From: Lewinellaceae bacterium | GTDB lineage: Bacteria > Bacteroidota > Bacteroidia > Chitinophagales > Saprospiraceae | DNA: 64,000 nucleotides | Assembly: GCA_020636275.1 (NCBI GenBank) | Contig: JACJYD010000003.1 | Location: 124,001-188,000, forward strand | Direction: 5' to 3' | Shown here: one piece after another, positions 23,135-31,778 of the stretch | Layout of the letters: the number at the start of each line of letters is the position of its first letter | How positions within the stretch are numbered: position 1 is the first letter of the stretch | Translations under genes and position numbers: made by a program | Notes under the pieces: model-generated | Databases searched by the model: none | Told to the model about the DNA's origin: nothing | Seen by the model: the letters and a program-made list of their open reading frames with translations, nothing else

Positions 23135-24115
23135 TCAGGAACTTCTGACCCGCTTTATTAAGATATTATAAATACCCCGCCATAAATACTGAAGGTCTGT
23201 TTTGAGGGGGGCGCGTTCGTAGGCTTCCAGGTATTTTTTCTCGATCTGCCAGATCTCGTCGAACGTTTTTGGCACTTCAACGTAGACAGGAGGGATGAGC
23301 CCTGGTTTGAATTTTTTGCGGTATTCCTGAAAATCTTCCGGGAATAGACTTAAGTAGTGGGCGCTTACAGGGCGCACACCGAATAACTTGATGTCACCCC
23401 GCAGCAGGTTCCACAACATTGGTAACTCGTCGATCCAGTATTTTCGCATAATCTTTCCAAGGGTCGTGATCCGGGTATCGTCGCGAAAGTTGTCCCCACC
23501 CTCGTAGCCGTTCCGCTCGAAGATAAATTGCTGGATATACTCCGAGTAGGGCGACATGGTCCGCACCTTATATACCTTGAATAACGCTCCGTGTTGTCCC
23601 ACCCGGCGCAGTTTGATCAAAGGGCCGTAGGTGGCTTCCATGTTATAAGCCGGTTCGCCGGTCTTTTCCGCCACGAAATACAGCAATCCTTCGTGTTCCA
23701 GCGTATCGACGAGTTCGAACCCGCAGGAATACAGCCGCCCGTACGTCTCCATTTCGGAGATGACCCGGTTGCGGCCCTGGGTCAGGTTGAAATAAATCCC
23801 GCGGACATAAGGCAGTTTGGGCCAGACCCTTTTCACCACAAAATCCGCTCCGTAGACGAGCTTGTTTACGGGCTTGGGGTATTTTTTGAGGATTCGCTCC
23901 TTTCGCCGGGCGGATACTTCCACGCAGCCGGCAAAACGGCCTTTTTCAGGGAGCTCTCTGTTGGCCGACTCCAGAAATTTGTTGATGAACCGGATGTCGT
24001 TGAGCCGGGTGAGGTTGACGATCTGTTTGGGGCTGCTCTCCAGATTGGCTTGCAGAAAGCGGGCAACTTCCCGGGGCGTCGTTTCAGGAATGGGTGTCTT
24101 GATTATGCTCTCCAT
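23135..24115 (-). CDS. bacterial sugar transferase-like protein, paralogue 2
   Basis: A 326-residue paralogue of the 21813-22895 protein. It has the same N-terminal segment (NLTRLNDIRFINKFLESAN), the middle 'RNRVISEMETYGRLYSCGF', and a C-terminal catalytic part (RRVGQHGALFKVYKVRTM, KIMRKYWIDELPMLWNLLRG, FGVRP). It too lacks an evident membrane helix. It overlaps the next upstream gene by 13 bases. The tandem pair suggests a recent duplication with changed specificity. Confidence 0.75.
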   Translation of the reverse strand: MESIIKTPIPETTPREVARFLQANLESSPKQIVNLTRLNDIRFINKFLESANRELPEKGRFAGCVEVSARRKERILKKYPKPVNKLVYGADFVVKRVWPKLPYVRGIYFNLTQGRNRVISEMETYGRLYSCGFELVDTLEHEGLLYFVAEKTGEPAYNMEATYGPLIKLRRVGQHGALFKVYKVRTMSPYSEYIQQFIFERNGYEGGDNFRDDTRITTLGKIMRKYWIDELPMLWNLLRGDIKLFGVRPVSAHYLSLFPEDFQEYRKKFKPGLIPPVYVEVPKTFDEIWQIEKKYLEAYERAPLKTDLQYLWRGIYNILIKRVRSS

Positions 24116-24864
24116 TTAATTAACCAGTATTTGACCAGGTTCTTGACCTGTTGGGTGTATTTTTCGCGCTGCCAGAGAAGTTGGTCATCCGTCCACCGCT
24201 GCGGGTGGAAATTGAGCATGGCCTTGCCGGGGAATGCCCCCCGGGCCAGGGTGTCGATGATCTGGGCAGTGGAGTGAAAGGTCAGGTCCTGTTTCACATT
24301 GACTTTGTCCCGCACGCTAACGGCCTGCCCGTCCCAGCGCCGGCCGGTATCCGTCAGGTAGAAGATCTTCCGGAAATCGAGGTCGAAATAGGGCTCGCCC
24401 GTCACGCCGTAATCCTGGTAACGATAGTGCCGCCAGACATCCTTGTTGTCGTATTTCGACCTGGGGCTGCCGTGCATGCAGATGGTGCTGACCGGTACGA
24501 CCGACCGCAGTTTGTCCAGGTGTTTTTCAAACAGTTTGATGGCTTCGTGCGGATCGCCGCCGGCAAAATCCATGTCCTCATAATGATAGCCGATCTCGTG
24601 GCCCATATCGTGGATCTCCCGGATCACCCCTTCGTCATAACTCTGGGGGACCATGCGGAAGTAGTAGGTCCCGACTATCCCTTTATCGTGTTGAAGCCGG
24701 GCAAACGCCAGCGAATGCAGCTTGCGGTCATCTACGTCGTGACGCAGCAGAATAACCCTGTTTGCGGGTTTTTGAATGTACTCTGTGAAGGTTTGGAAAG
24801 TATAACCCTGTGCCAGGAGTTCATCGAGGAGTTTCCGGTAAATTTGGATGGTAAAATCGCGCAT
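24103..24864 (-). CDS. polysaccharide-deacetylase-like protein
   Basis: A 253-residue protein related in pattern to the 20991-21773 gene: LLRHDVDDRKL, 'GHEIGYHYEDMDF', 'ICMHGSPRSKYDN' and a C-terminal 'MLNFHPQRWTDDQL'. These Asp and His clusters fit a CE4-like metal site. There is no signal peptide. It is probably a cytoplasmic or membrane-side deacetylase of a glycan precursor. The final reaction is unknown. Confidence 0.65.
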   Translation of the reverse strand: MRDFTIQIYRKLLDELLAQGYTFQTFTEYIQKPANRVILLRHDVDDRKLHSLAFARLQHDKGIVGTYYFRMVPQSYDEGVIREIHDMGHEIGYHYEDMDFAGGDPHEAIKLFEKHLDKLRSVVPVSTICMHGSPRSKYDNKDVWRHYRYQDYGVTGEPYFDLDFRKIFYLTDTGRRWDGQAVSVRDKVNVKQDLTFHSTAQIIDTLARGAFPGKAMLNFHPQRWTDDQLLWQREKYTQQVKNLVKYWLIKWRA

Positions 24865-24902
24865 GTTTTTTCGTTCTTTGGTAGAATGGGGGTCGCGTTA
24901 GC

Positions 24903-25877
24903 TCAATACATTTTTGCTACCCGGTACATTTCCAGGTAGTATTCGAAAACGCGTTGCAGGCCGTCGTACATCCGGACCCCGGGTTCGTAACCGAGGCGTT
25001 GGCGGATCTTGCTGATGTCGGCTTTGGAATGCTTGACGTCGCCCGGCCGCTCCGGTCCGTGGATGGCCTGAATGTTCTTCCCCGTGATCTTTCGAAGCAT
25101 ATCCACCATTTCATTGAGGGAAACCTGCTCGCCGCAGGCGACGTTGTACACCTGATTAAGGGCGGCTTTATCTTCAGAGAACAAAGCCAGTTCGTTGGCT
25201 TGTACCGCGTTTTCCACAAAGGTGAAATCCCTGCTGGTCGTTCCGTCGCCATGGATCCGTGGCTGGATCTCCTCGATGAAAGCCTTGCAGAAGATCGGGA
25301 TCACGGCAGCATAGGGGTTGTCTGCGTTTTGCCGCGGGCCAAAGATATTGAAATACCGCAGGCCGACAAAATCGAGTCCGTACGTGCGGGCAAAGACCTC
25401 TGCATACAACTCGGCGGCGTACTTGCTGGCGGCGTAGGGCGACAGGGGCCTCCCGATTCGGTCTTCCACCTTGGGCAACTCTTTGCTGTCGCCATAAGTA
25501 CTGGACGAAAAGGCCAGCACGATACGGTCGACTCCCGCCTGTTGGGCGGCATGTAGGATATTGACCGTACCGCCTACGTTCACCTCGTTGGTGCGCGTGG
25601 GCTTGTCGATCGACCGCGGCACCGAACCCAGCGCCGCCTGATGGGTGACCCGGTTGATCCCTTGCATCGCTTCGGTACAAACGCCCAGATCGCAAATATC
25701 CCCTTTGAGGAACTCGTATTTCGGGTGGCCTTTAAATTCGACCACATTCTCATAATAGCCGGTAGACAGGTCGTCGACTACGCGAACCAGGTCGACGCGC
25801 TCGTCGTCCAGGAACCTTTCGACCAGGTTGGACCCGATAAAACCTGCGCCGCCGGTCACTAATAGATTAATTCCCAT
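24903..25877 (-). CDS. NAD-dependent sugar-nucleotide epimerase (GalE/WbpP type)
   Basis: A 324-residue extended short-chain dehydrogenase. The start at 25877 is chosen because MGINLLVTGGAGFIGSN begins with the Rossmann motif (TGGAGFIG); the longer frame adds a basic tail that overlaps the next gene. The catalytic Tyr-Lys is in SPYAASKYAAE, and 'RYFNIFGPRQ' is typical of UDP-N-acetylglucosamine or UDP-glucose 4-epimerases. It supplies a galacto-configured precursor to the glycan. It overlaps the stop of the upstream gene by 11 bases. Confidence 0.85.
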   Translation of the reverse strand: MGINLLVTGGAGFIGSNLVERFLDDERVDLVRVVDDLSTGYYENVVEFKGHPKYEFLKGDICDLGVCTEAMQGINRVTHQAALGSVPRSIDKPTRTNEVNVGGTVNILHAAQQAGVDRIVLAFSSSTYGDSKELPKVEDRIGRPLSPYAASKYAAELYAEVFARTYGLDFVGLRYFNIFGPRQNADNPYAAVIPIFCKAFIEEIQPRIHGDGTTSRDFTFVENAVQANELALFSEDKAALNQVYNVACGEQVSLNEMVDMLRKITGKNIQAIHGPERPGDVKHSKADISKIRQRLGYEPGVRMYDGLQRVFEYYLEMYRVAKMY

Positions 25878-26922
25878 TTTGTTGTGCCAGTTTCGCTTTG
25901 CTCTTTTTGGAGTAGCGGTTAACAATAAAGTCGTAATAGTATCTGGAGACGTTCACCTTGGAATCGACAAAGGCCTTTGCTTTCTCCCGGTAACTCTCCC
26001 GGTCCTGAGCCAACACAAAATCCACCATTTCGAACACTTTCTCCGACTCGGAAGTGTTGTACACCAGCCCGAATTGCTCCATTTCCTGTAGGTTTGGATC
26101 GATAAAGGTACTGATATAAACACAGGGGGTGCCCAGGATCCCGGCTTCGGTGCCGGTGGTCGTACCTTCGCTGATCACGATGGAGGCGTAATTGAGGGCG
26201 TGGTGGAATTTGTCGGGAGGGATGCGCATGCAGAACTGCTGCAATTCGTCGGTCACCGCCCGTTCGGAGGTGATGAAGACCTTCATTTCCTTCGACAGCT
26301 TCTTCACCAGGTTGATCTTGTCTTCGGTGGTCATGCCCTTGTGCCCCACGTCGTGGGTGGCTTCCCAGGAGATGAACCGGATGATGGCATACGGCTCGCC
26401 TTCCTTCACGCCCAGCCAGTCGAGAATACCAGGATCCGGCGTAAAGAATTCGGGGTGAAGGTAGGCGAGTTCGTGATAGCCATTATAACGCACTTGTTTG
26501 GGACCGAGATCTTTCGGCAACACTTCAGGAGTCAGGATAATGTCGGTGAAAGGCCGGTAGAGCACCACTTGCTCCATATTGCCCGTGTCTTCGATCGACA
26601 GGTATTTGGCGCCGAGGAATGGGGCCGCATGTGCGGCGTAGAGCGTGCCGTGGCTGACCAGCAGATCGGGCTTGAACCGCATGCCGGTCAGCAACATCCG
26701 GAGATCGTACTTGATCAATCCCCAGATCTTTCCACGAAGGCTCCGGTAGTGTTTTCCGAAATTTTCATATTCAAATCCTTCCGCCTTGAGCAGGTCCAGT
26801 TCGAACTCTTTATCGCGGGCGGTAAACAGGACCTTCGCTCCGTCTTTCATGAGCAGCCGGGCCACATGCTTGAAAAGGTGTACGTGGGCCGGGTGCCCAA
26901 TGTCAAAAATTACGCGCATCAT
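25867..26922 (-). CDS. DUF354 family glycosyltransferase-like protein
   Basis: A 351-residue protein of DUF354, with GT-B-like features: an N-terminal 'IFDIGHPAHVHLFKHVARLL', a middle 'LSIEDTGNMEQ' and a C-terminal 'SEGTTTGTEAGILGTPCVYI' nucleotide-binding loop. Such proteins resemble UDP-GlcNAc 2-epimerases and MurG-type transferases and are found in surface-glycan loci. There is no signal peptide. It overlaps the FemAB-like gene by 4 bases. Confidence 0.78.
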   Translation of the reverse strand: MMRVIFDIGHPAHVHLFKHVARLLMKDGAKVLFTARDKEFELDLLKAEGFEYENFGKHYRSLRGKIWGLIKYDLRMLLTGMRFKPDLLVSHGTLYAAHAAPFLGAKYLSIEDTGNMEQVVLYRPFTDIILTPEVLPKDLGPKQVRYNGYHELAYLHPEFFTPDPGILDWLGVKEGEPYAIIRFISWEATHDVGHKGMTTEDKINLVKKLSKEMKVFITSERAVTDELQQFCMRIPPDKFHHALNYASIVISEGTTTGTEAGILGTPCVYISTFIDPNLQEMEQFGLVYNTSESEKVFEMVDFVLAQDRESYREKAKAFVDSKVNVSRYYYDFIVNRYSKKSKAKLAQQNGN

Positions 26923-27950
26923 TTAACTTTGTGGTAGATTTTTAATCCTAATTTTCCAATCTGGTATAAAAGCGGGTTGAGTATTCGCTCATAGCGGCCG
27001 TAGTTGACCTCTTCCCCACCGAAGCGGGCTTTGAATTCCCGCACCCCGTATTCTTCTTCCGGCTTGCCGGCGCCCATAAAGTCGAAGAGCTGGTATCCGT
27101 TCTTCAATCCGTAATCGATCTGGGCCCAGGTGGCCAATACGCTGGAGTGAACGCCTTTTACCGAACCGTTATCGCCGCAGACATACCATTGGTAAATGAT
27201 CTTGTCGCGGTAAACGGGCCCTGCGCTGCCCCCCATTACTTTGTCGCCGTATTTTACGACGAAGGTCTTTCCGTTGGGAGAGGCCCAGAACTGGCGGAAC
27301 AGTTCGAAGCTCGGCAGGGGTTTTTTTACCTTGGTCTTGTACAGGTCTTCCAAAATTTCGTACAACGCCCGTACCTCTTCTTCCGATTTGGGCTCCTCGA
27401 TCGTGGCGCCGGCGGAAAGACTGGTCCGGATCTGGCGCCGCCGGTTGCTGCTCATGCGCTTCTGCACGGCCTCTTCGTCGTCGAGCGACACCAGGAAATT
27501 CAGGTGGGGCCGGAATGTGAAACCACAGGTTTCAAAAGCCTTTCGCAAGATCTCCGTATTGAAGTAATTGCGAAATTCGATGTAGATGGCATTTCCTTTC
27601 GCTTCCTTTTTCAGGGCCTGCAGCAGCCGGGTGGCTACCTGTTCGCGGTCGACGCCAGGGGTTTCCGAAACCATGGGGCCACCCCATACGATGAGGCGGC
27701 GCGACAGCCAGGATTTGACCGGGCCGCCATCCGACTGGAAAGCGCCGAGAAGGGAGCCTTCCACCTCGCCGGCATCATTTTTAGCGATCAACAAAATGGG
27801 CTGGTAGCCTTTTACCGGTTCGATAAATTCAAAAAACTCGGGGCTCTGAAAAAAATGATCGGTCGAAGATTGGGCCAACAAAGCCCGCATACCTTCTGTA
27901 GAGGAGGTGTTCTTCAACTGGGTACTGTTCGTAATGATTTCAATAGACAT
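26919..27950 (-). CDS. FemAB/GNAT-type aminoacyl or acyl transferase
   Basis: A 343-residue protein with the double-GNAT layout of the FemAB/BioF2-like family ('MSSNRRRQIRTSL', 'VKYGDKVMGGSAGPVYRDKI' and 'FDFMGAGKPEEEYGVREFKARFGGE', of which the core GVREFKARFG is diagnostic). The start at 27950 (MSIEII) is preferred because the longer frame would run into the upstream deacetylase gene. Relatives add amino acids or acyl groups to glycans or peptidoglycan from charged carriers. Its place among polysaccharide genes suggests decoration of the repeat unit. Confidence 0.78.
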   Translation of the reverse strand: MSIEIITNSTQLKNTSSTEGMRALLAQSSTDHFFQSPEFFEFIEPVKGYQPILLIAKNDAGEVEGSLLGAFQSDGGPVKSWLSRRLIVWGGPMVSETPGVDREQVATRLLQALKKEAKGNAIYIEFRNYFNTEILRKAFETCGFTFRPHLNFLVSLDDEEAVQKRMSSNRRRQIRTSLSAGATIEEPKSEEEVRALYEILEDLYKTKVKKPLPSFELFRQFWASPNGKTFVVKYGDKVMGGSAGPVYRDKIIYQWYVCGDNGSVKGVHSSVLATWAQIDYGLKNGYQLFDFMGAGKPEEEYGVREFKARFGGEEVNYGRYERILNPLLYQIGKLGLKIYHKVK

Positions 27951-27964
27951 GGGTAACACTTTTA

Positions 27965-28885
27965 TTAATGGAGGACGCTGAGGACCTCCTTCATAGGTAT
28001 GGGTTCCATTTTTCCATTCCAGCGTTGTTTGCCGATCAACCCCATGAGGAAAGTCCATATCCCACATGATTTGACACAAATAGCGTCTACATCCCCCATG
28101 TCGTCGATGCTGATTCGCTTGAATTGGAAAGGATTTGTCTTCAGGGAGTTGAATCCGAAGTCAACGGTAATGGCATTCCGGTAGCCTGCTTCTTTCAGCA
28201 GTGCAATCTCCCGGTCGGAATAATCGCCATTGGGGTAGGCCAGGGTATCGACCTCCAGCCCGTATTCTTCTTCCAGCGCACGCTTGCTTTCGACGATCTC
28301 TTCCCAGGCTTCCTCGCGGTCGCATTTGGGCAAACAAGGGTGGAAAACCGTATGGCATTGAAAATTCACCGCATGTTTCATTCCCAGAACATGCTCTTTC
28401 GAAAGGGCCTGCGGGGTGTCGAATTCGCGCTCCAGGAAAAAACCGGCTTCCGCGAGGATCTCCAGTTTTCGGGTATTGGGCAGTTTTTTGAGCCGCTCCG
28501 GTTTCAATTCCTTCCGTTTGTATTTGAACCAGAAGTGCCGGTTGGTACCGACCAGACCAGAGCAGAGGAAAATGGAAATGGGGATCTGCAATTCCTGCAC
28601 CACCGGCAGCAATTGGTAATTGCTGATATGCCCGTCGTCGAGCGTAATAATGAGTGATTTGGGCGGCAACTTGCTCAGGTCGCCACGGCGGTGGGCCTCC
28701 TGAAATGCTTCCAGGCTAATGACGTTGTATTTTTTCACTAAAAAAGAAAAGGCCCGGAATGCCGCCTCTCCGGGGAGGTCGTGGAACATCACGATCGTCA
28801 CTTTGTTCCGTTGCAGGGTCTCCCGGATCAAAAGCGGGAGCCCGGAATACCGGATCAATTTGAATGCAATTTTTTTTAGGGACAT
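27965..28885 (-). CDS. polysaccharide deacetylase (NodB domain)
   Basis: A 306-residue CE4 enzyme. TLDDGHISN holds the Asp-Asp catalytic pair and CHTVFHP the His-x3-His zinc motif; 'LAYPNGDYSD' is the motif 3 loop. It removes N- or O-acetyl groups from a glycan. No cleavable signal is evident, though the N-terminus has a hydrophobic stretch. It lies 14 bases before the FemAB-like gene. Together they could free an amine and then acylate it, which is inference. Confidence 0.85.
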   Translation of the reverse strand: MSLKKIAFKLIRYSGLPLLIRETLQRNKVTIVMFHDLPGEAAFRAFSFLVKKYNVISLEAFQEAHRRGDLSKLPPKSLIITLDDGHISNYQLLPVVQELQIPISIFLCSGLVGTNRHFWFKYKRKELKPERLKKLPNTRKLEILAEAGFFLEREFDTPQALSKEHVLGMKHAVNFQCHTVFHPCLPKCDREEAWEEIVESKRALEEEYGLEVDTLAYPNGDYSDREIALLKEAGYRNAITVDFGFNSLKTNPFQFKRISIDDMGDVDAICVKSCGIWTFLMGLIGKQRWNGKMEPIPMKEVLSVLH

Positions 28886-28899
28886 AAGGCTTCAAAACG

Positions 28900-28919
28900 G
28901 AGCGCACCGTCGTGCGCTC
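28900..28919. terminator. hairpin after the asparagine synthase gene
   Basis: A perfect 8-base-pair stem (GAGCGCAC and complement) with a CGTC loop, 5 bases past the stop of the gene on the minus strand. It may end part of the transcript inside the locus. Confidence 0.5.
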
Positions 28920-28924
28920 TATTT

Positions 28925-30766
28925 TTAATCGATAAAATGGTTGTACCATTTCTCCAGGTGGATCAGTTTCCAGATCTCCCGGGAGTAATTGCCTTGCCGG
29001 TTCAGGTGCTTTTGGTACATCTCCTGCACCTTTTTTACATCGACGACACCCCGCGAGGCAAAGGCTGTCGAACCGAATAACTCGGTAATATATTTCTGGA
29101 ATAGGGGGGTCCGGAACCATTCATCTTCGGGCGTTTCGAATCCGACCTTGTCGCGCCGCATGCGGATCTCTTCGGGCAAGGTGCCTTTCATGGCTTCGCG
29201 CAGAATATGCTTGGTCATTCCTTCCCGGATGATGCGGTTGTCGGGGAGGGAAAGGGTATGCTCCACGAGGCGGTAATCGAGAAAGGGAACCCGGGCCTCA
29301 ATGGAAAACCACATGGAGTTTCGGTCTTCCCACTTGAGCAGGTGTTCGAGTTTGTATTCGAAATGGTTGATCAAGGCCTCCTGTAAGCTGTTGGAGCCGT
29401 AGAGCTCGCCCGCGATGTCGCCGCCACCTTTGCCGTGGGTCTGGAAGAAACCGGGATCCAGATACCCTTTTTCCATCACGCGCAGCCGGGTGCGGAGGAA
29501 GGCGGGCAGCAGGAAGAACACCAGGCTCTTGAAACCGTACAGGGATCGGTGCTTGGCGTAGTAGTGGCCCATTTCGGAGAGGAGTGCGCCGGCTTTTCCC
29601 TTGCGCAGCAGGTTTTTGAAATGAAACCCGAAAAAGTAATGGTATCCAGCCAGCGCTTCATCGGCTCCCTGCCCGTCGAGGGTCACCGTGACGTTCTCTT
29701 TGGCCAGCCGCATAACGCGGAACTGGGCGTAGGTAGAGGTGCTGGGCACGGGTTCCAATTGGGCGCGGGTGAGTTGTTCCAGGTCTTCCATCAAGCCCTT
29801 TTCATCGGGGTAGACGTAGTGCATGTGTTTCAGCTGGTCCTGGTACAGGTTGATAAAACGCGACTCGTCGCCTTTCCGGCCCTGACCATAGACGGCCGAG
29901 AAGGTATGCAGGTCCTGGATGCCGTGGTCCTGGTTCAGAAGGGAAACGATGCTGGAGGAGTCGAGCCCGCCGCTCAGGCAGACGCCCACGGGCACATCGC
30001 TTCGAAGACGGAGGCCGACGGAGGAGGCGAACAACTCGCGGTAGGCCTCGGGATCCTTGAACGGCTCCTTGAGTTCATTGCGCAGGTTGTACCAGCGTTT
30101 CGGCTCCAGCGCTCCGGGAGCCGGAGCGAGTGCGAACTTGAAGTAGTGCCCGTGGGCGAGCTTTCGGATCTCCTGAAAGAACGATTCATCGTTCTGGTCG
30201 GTCCGGTTAAACGCCAGGTAATTAAACAAGGCGTTGGGATTGGGAGTGGGTTTCCTGCCGAGGACAGCCAAAATGGAGGGGGGCTCGGATGCAAAGAGGA
30301 TCCGGTCGCCGTCCACGCAGTAATAAAAGGGTTTGACCCCGTAGCGATCGCGGGCCCCGAATACAGTTTTTTCTTTCCGGTCGTAAATGACAAATGCCCA
30401 CATGCCGTTGAGCCGGTGCAGCATTTGTTCTCCCCATTCGACATAGGCGGTGAGCAACACCTCGGAGTCGGTGCGGGTGCGGAAGACATGCCCTTTGGCT
30501 CTCAGTTCTTCCCGCAGCTCGATATAGTTGAAGATCTCTCCGTTAAAGATCAGCACGTAGCGTTCATCCGCCGAAAACATGGGTTGGTGCCCGGCGGGGC
30601 TCAGATCGATGATACTCAGACGCACAAAGCCCAGCCCTACGCCGCCTTCGGCAAAGGTGCCGTCGTCGTCGGGGCCACGGTGCTTCATGGCCTTCATCAT
30701 GGCCGAGAGCTGGTCATCGCCGACCGGGGCGCCGTTCAGGTTAATGATTCCGGAGATTCCACACAT
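28925..30766 (-). CDS. asnB: asparagine synthase (glutamine-hydrolysing)
   Basis: A 613-residue enzyme with a complete class II amidotransferase domain (N-terminal Cys2 in MCGISG) and a synthetase domain with PP-loop SGGLDSS at residues 265-271. It adds an amide from glutamine to a carboxylate using ATP. In a polysaccharide locus such paralogues often amidate uronic acids and not aspartate, so the true substrate may be a sugar acid. Length and motifs are canonical. It is flanked by hairpins or gaps on both sides. Confidence 0.88.
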   Translation of the reverse strand: MCGISGIINLNGAPVGDDQLSAMMKAMKHRGPDDDGTFAEGGVGLGFVRLSIIDLSPAGHQPMFSADERYVLIFNGEIFNYIELREELRAKGHVFRTRTDSEVLLTAYVEWGEQMLHRLNGMWAFVIYDRKEKTVFGARDRYGVKPFYYCVDGDRILFASEPPSILAVLGRKPTPNPNALFNYLAFNRTDQNDESFFQEIRKLAHGHYFKFALAPAPGALEPKRWYNLRNELKEPFKDPEAYRELFASSVGLRLRSDVPVGVCLSGGLDSSSIVSLLNQDHGIQDLHTFSAVYGQGRKGDESRFINLYQDQLKHMHYVYPDEKGLMEDLEQLTRAQLEPVPSTSTYAQFRVMRLAKENVTVTLDGQGADEALAGYHYFFGFHFKNLLRKGKAGALLSEMGHYYAKHRSLYGFKSLVFFLLPAFLRTRLRVMEKGYLDPGFFQTHGKGGGDIAGELYGSNSLQEALINHFEYKLEHLLKWEDRNSMWFSIEARVPFLDYRLVEHTLSLPDNRIIREGMTKHILREAMKGTLPEEIRMRRDKVGFETPEDEWFRTPLFQKYITELFGSTAFASRGVVDVKKVQEMYQKHLNRQGNYSREIWKLIHLEKWYNHFID

Positions 30767-30812
30767 AAGAAATAATTAGGCAGGCTTGCGGACAAGGCCC
30801 TCCAGCCTGTTC

Positions 30813-31778
30813 TTAAAGTACCTGTTGATAAATGGATTTCAGTTTTTTGGCTACCGAAGGTGCATCGAGCCCCAGTTGGAGGATGCGTTCGCGACCCTTG
30901 GTACGCTTATTTGCAGCGGCAAAAGCGAGGGCCTGCCGCAGCTTTTCGGCAAAATCTGCGGGCGCATAGGAGGCGACGTAACAACCTTCAGTGTCGCCGA
31001 CGACCCAGGCGGCATCGCCTGCAGGGGTGACGACCATGGGGCAGTTGCAGGTCATGGCTTCCTTGACGACGTTGGGCGAGCCCTCGCCGAAGGAACAGAG
31101 CACGAATACATCGACCGAGTTGAGGTATTTTACCACCGTATCGTGCGAAATGCCGAATACGGGCAACAGTTCCACCCGGGGGAGATCGAGCAGCGCTACG
31201 GCGTCGTGCACGAGGGCGATATTCTTGTTGGCGTCTTCGGGATTGCCCAGAAAGAGCACGTATTGTTTGTCCGGGCGCAGTCCCAACTCCTCCCGGCAAC
31301 CCTGGTCGTAGAGCTGGAATTGATCCAGTCGCACGCCGTTGGGCACGAGGTGGGCGATCTTCTTCCGGTGCACGGCCTTTTCCAGGTTGGGTGATTTGTA
31401 GATGATCGCCCGGAGGAACGGTTGGATCAGCCAGGTGAGGAAGATGAAAAAGCGGCTTTTAAAGTCGATCTTCCCGTTTGCCGTAAAGGTGCCCTGCGCA
31501 TCGTCGCCCATCAGCGACAGCACCACCGGGGTCTTTCCCGCGGCCAGTACTGCCACCCACCCGCAGAGGGAATAGTGGGCGTGGATCAGGTCGACGGGGT
31601 TTTCGCGCAGCTGCTTTCGCAGCGGCGCTACGTTCTTCAGGTATTGCATCCCCTTTCCCATTACGGGAAAATAATCGACCTCGACCTGTTGTTCCCGGAG
31701 GGAATCGGCCTGGGATTTGGTGAAGGGGGAGATGGGAAATAGCCTGGAATTGCCGCTGAAGACGAACAGGATTTTCAC
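30813..31778 (-). CDS. glycosyltransferase (GT4-like)
   Basis: A 321-residue GT-B transferase. A GTG start at 31778 is chosen (VKILFVFSGNS): it overlaps the stop of the upstream ATP-grasp gene by 4 bases as GTGA, and the sequence before it in frame reads as noise. The C-terminal donor-binding motif is 'EGSPNVVKEAMTCNCPMVV'. It has one hydrophobic patch that may bind the membrane ('FFIFLTWLIQPFLRAII'). It transfers a sugar to the lipid-linked repeat; donor unknown. Confidence 0.82.
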   Translation of the reverse strand: MKILFVFSGNSRLFPISPFTKSQADSLREQQVEVDYFPVMGKGMQYLKNVAPLRKQLRENPVDLIHAHYSLCGWVAVLAAGKTPVVLSLMGDDAQGTFTANGKIDFKSRFFIFLTWLIQPFLRAIIYKSPNLEKAVHRKKIAHLVPNGVRLDQFQLYDQGCREELGLRPDKQYVLFLGNPEDANKNIALVHDAVALLDLPRVELLPVFGISHDTVVKYLNSVDVFVLCSFGEGSPNVVKEAMTCNCPMVVTPAGDAAWVVGDTEGCYVASYAPADFAEKLRQALAFAAANKRTKGRERILQLGLDAPSVAKKLKSIYQQVL

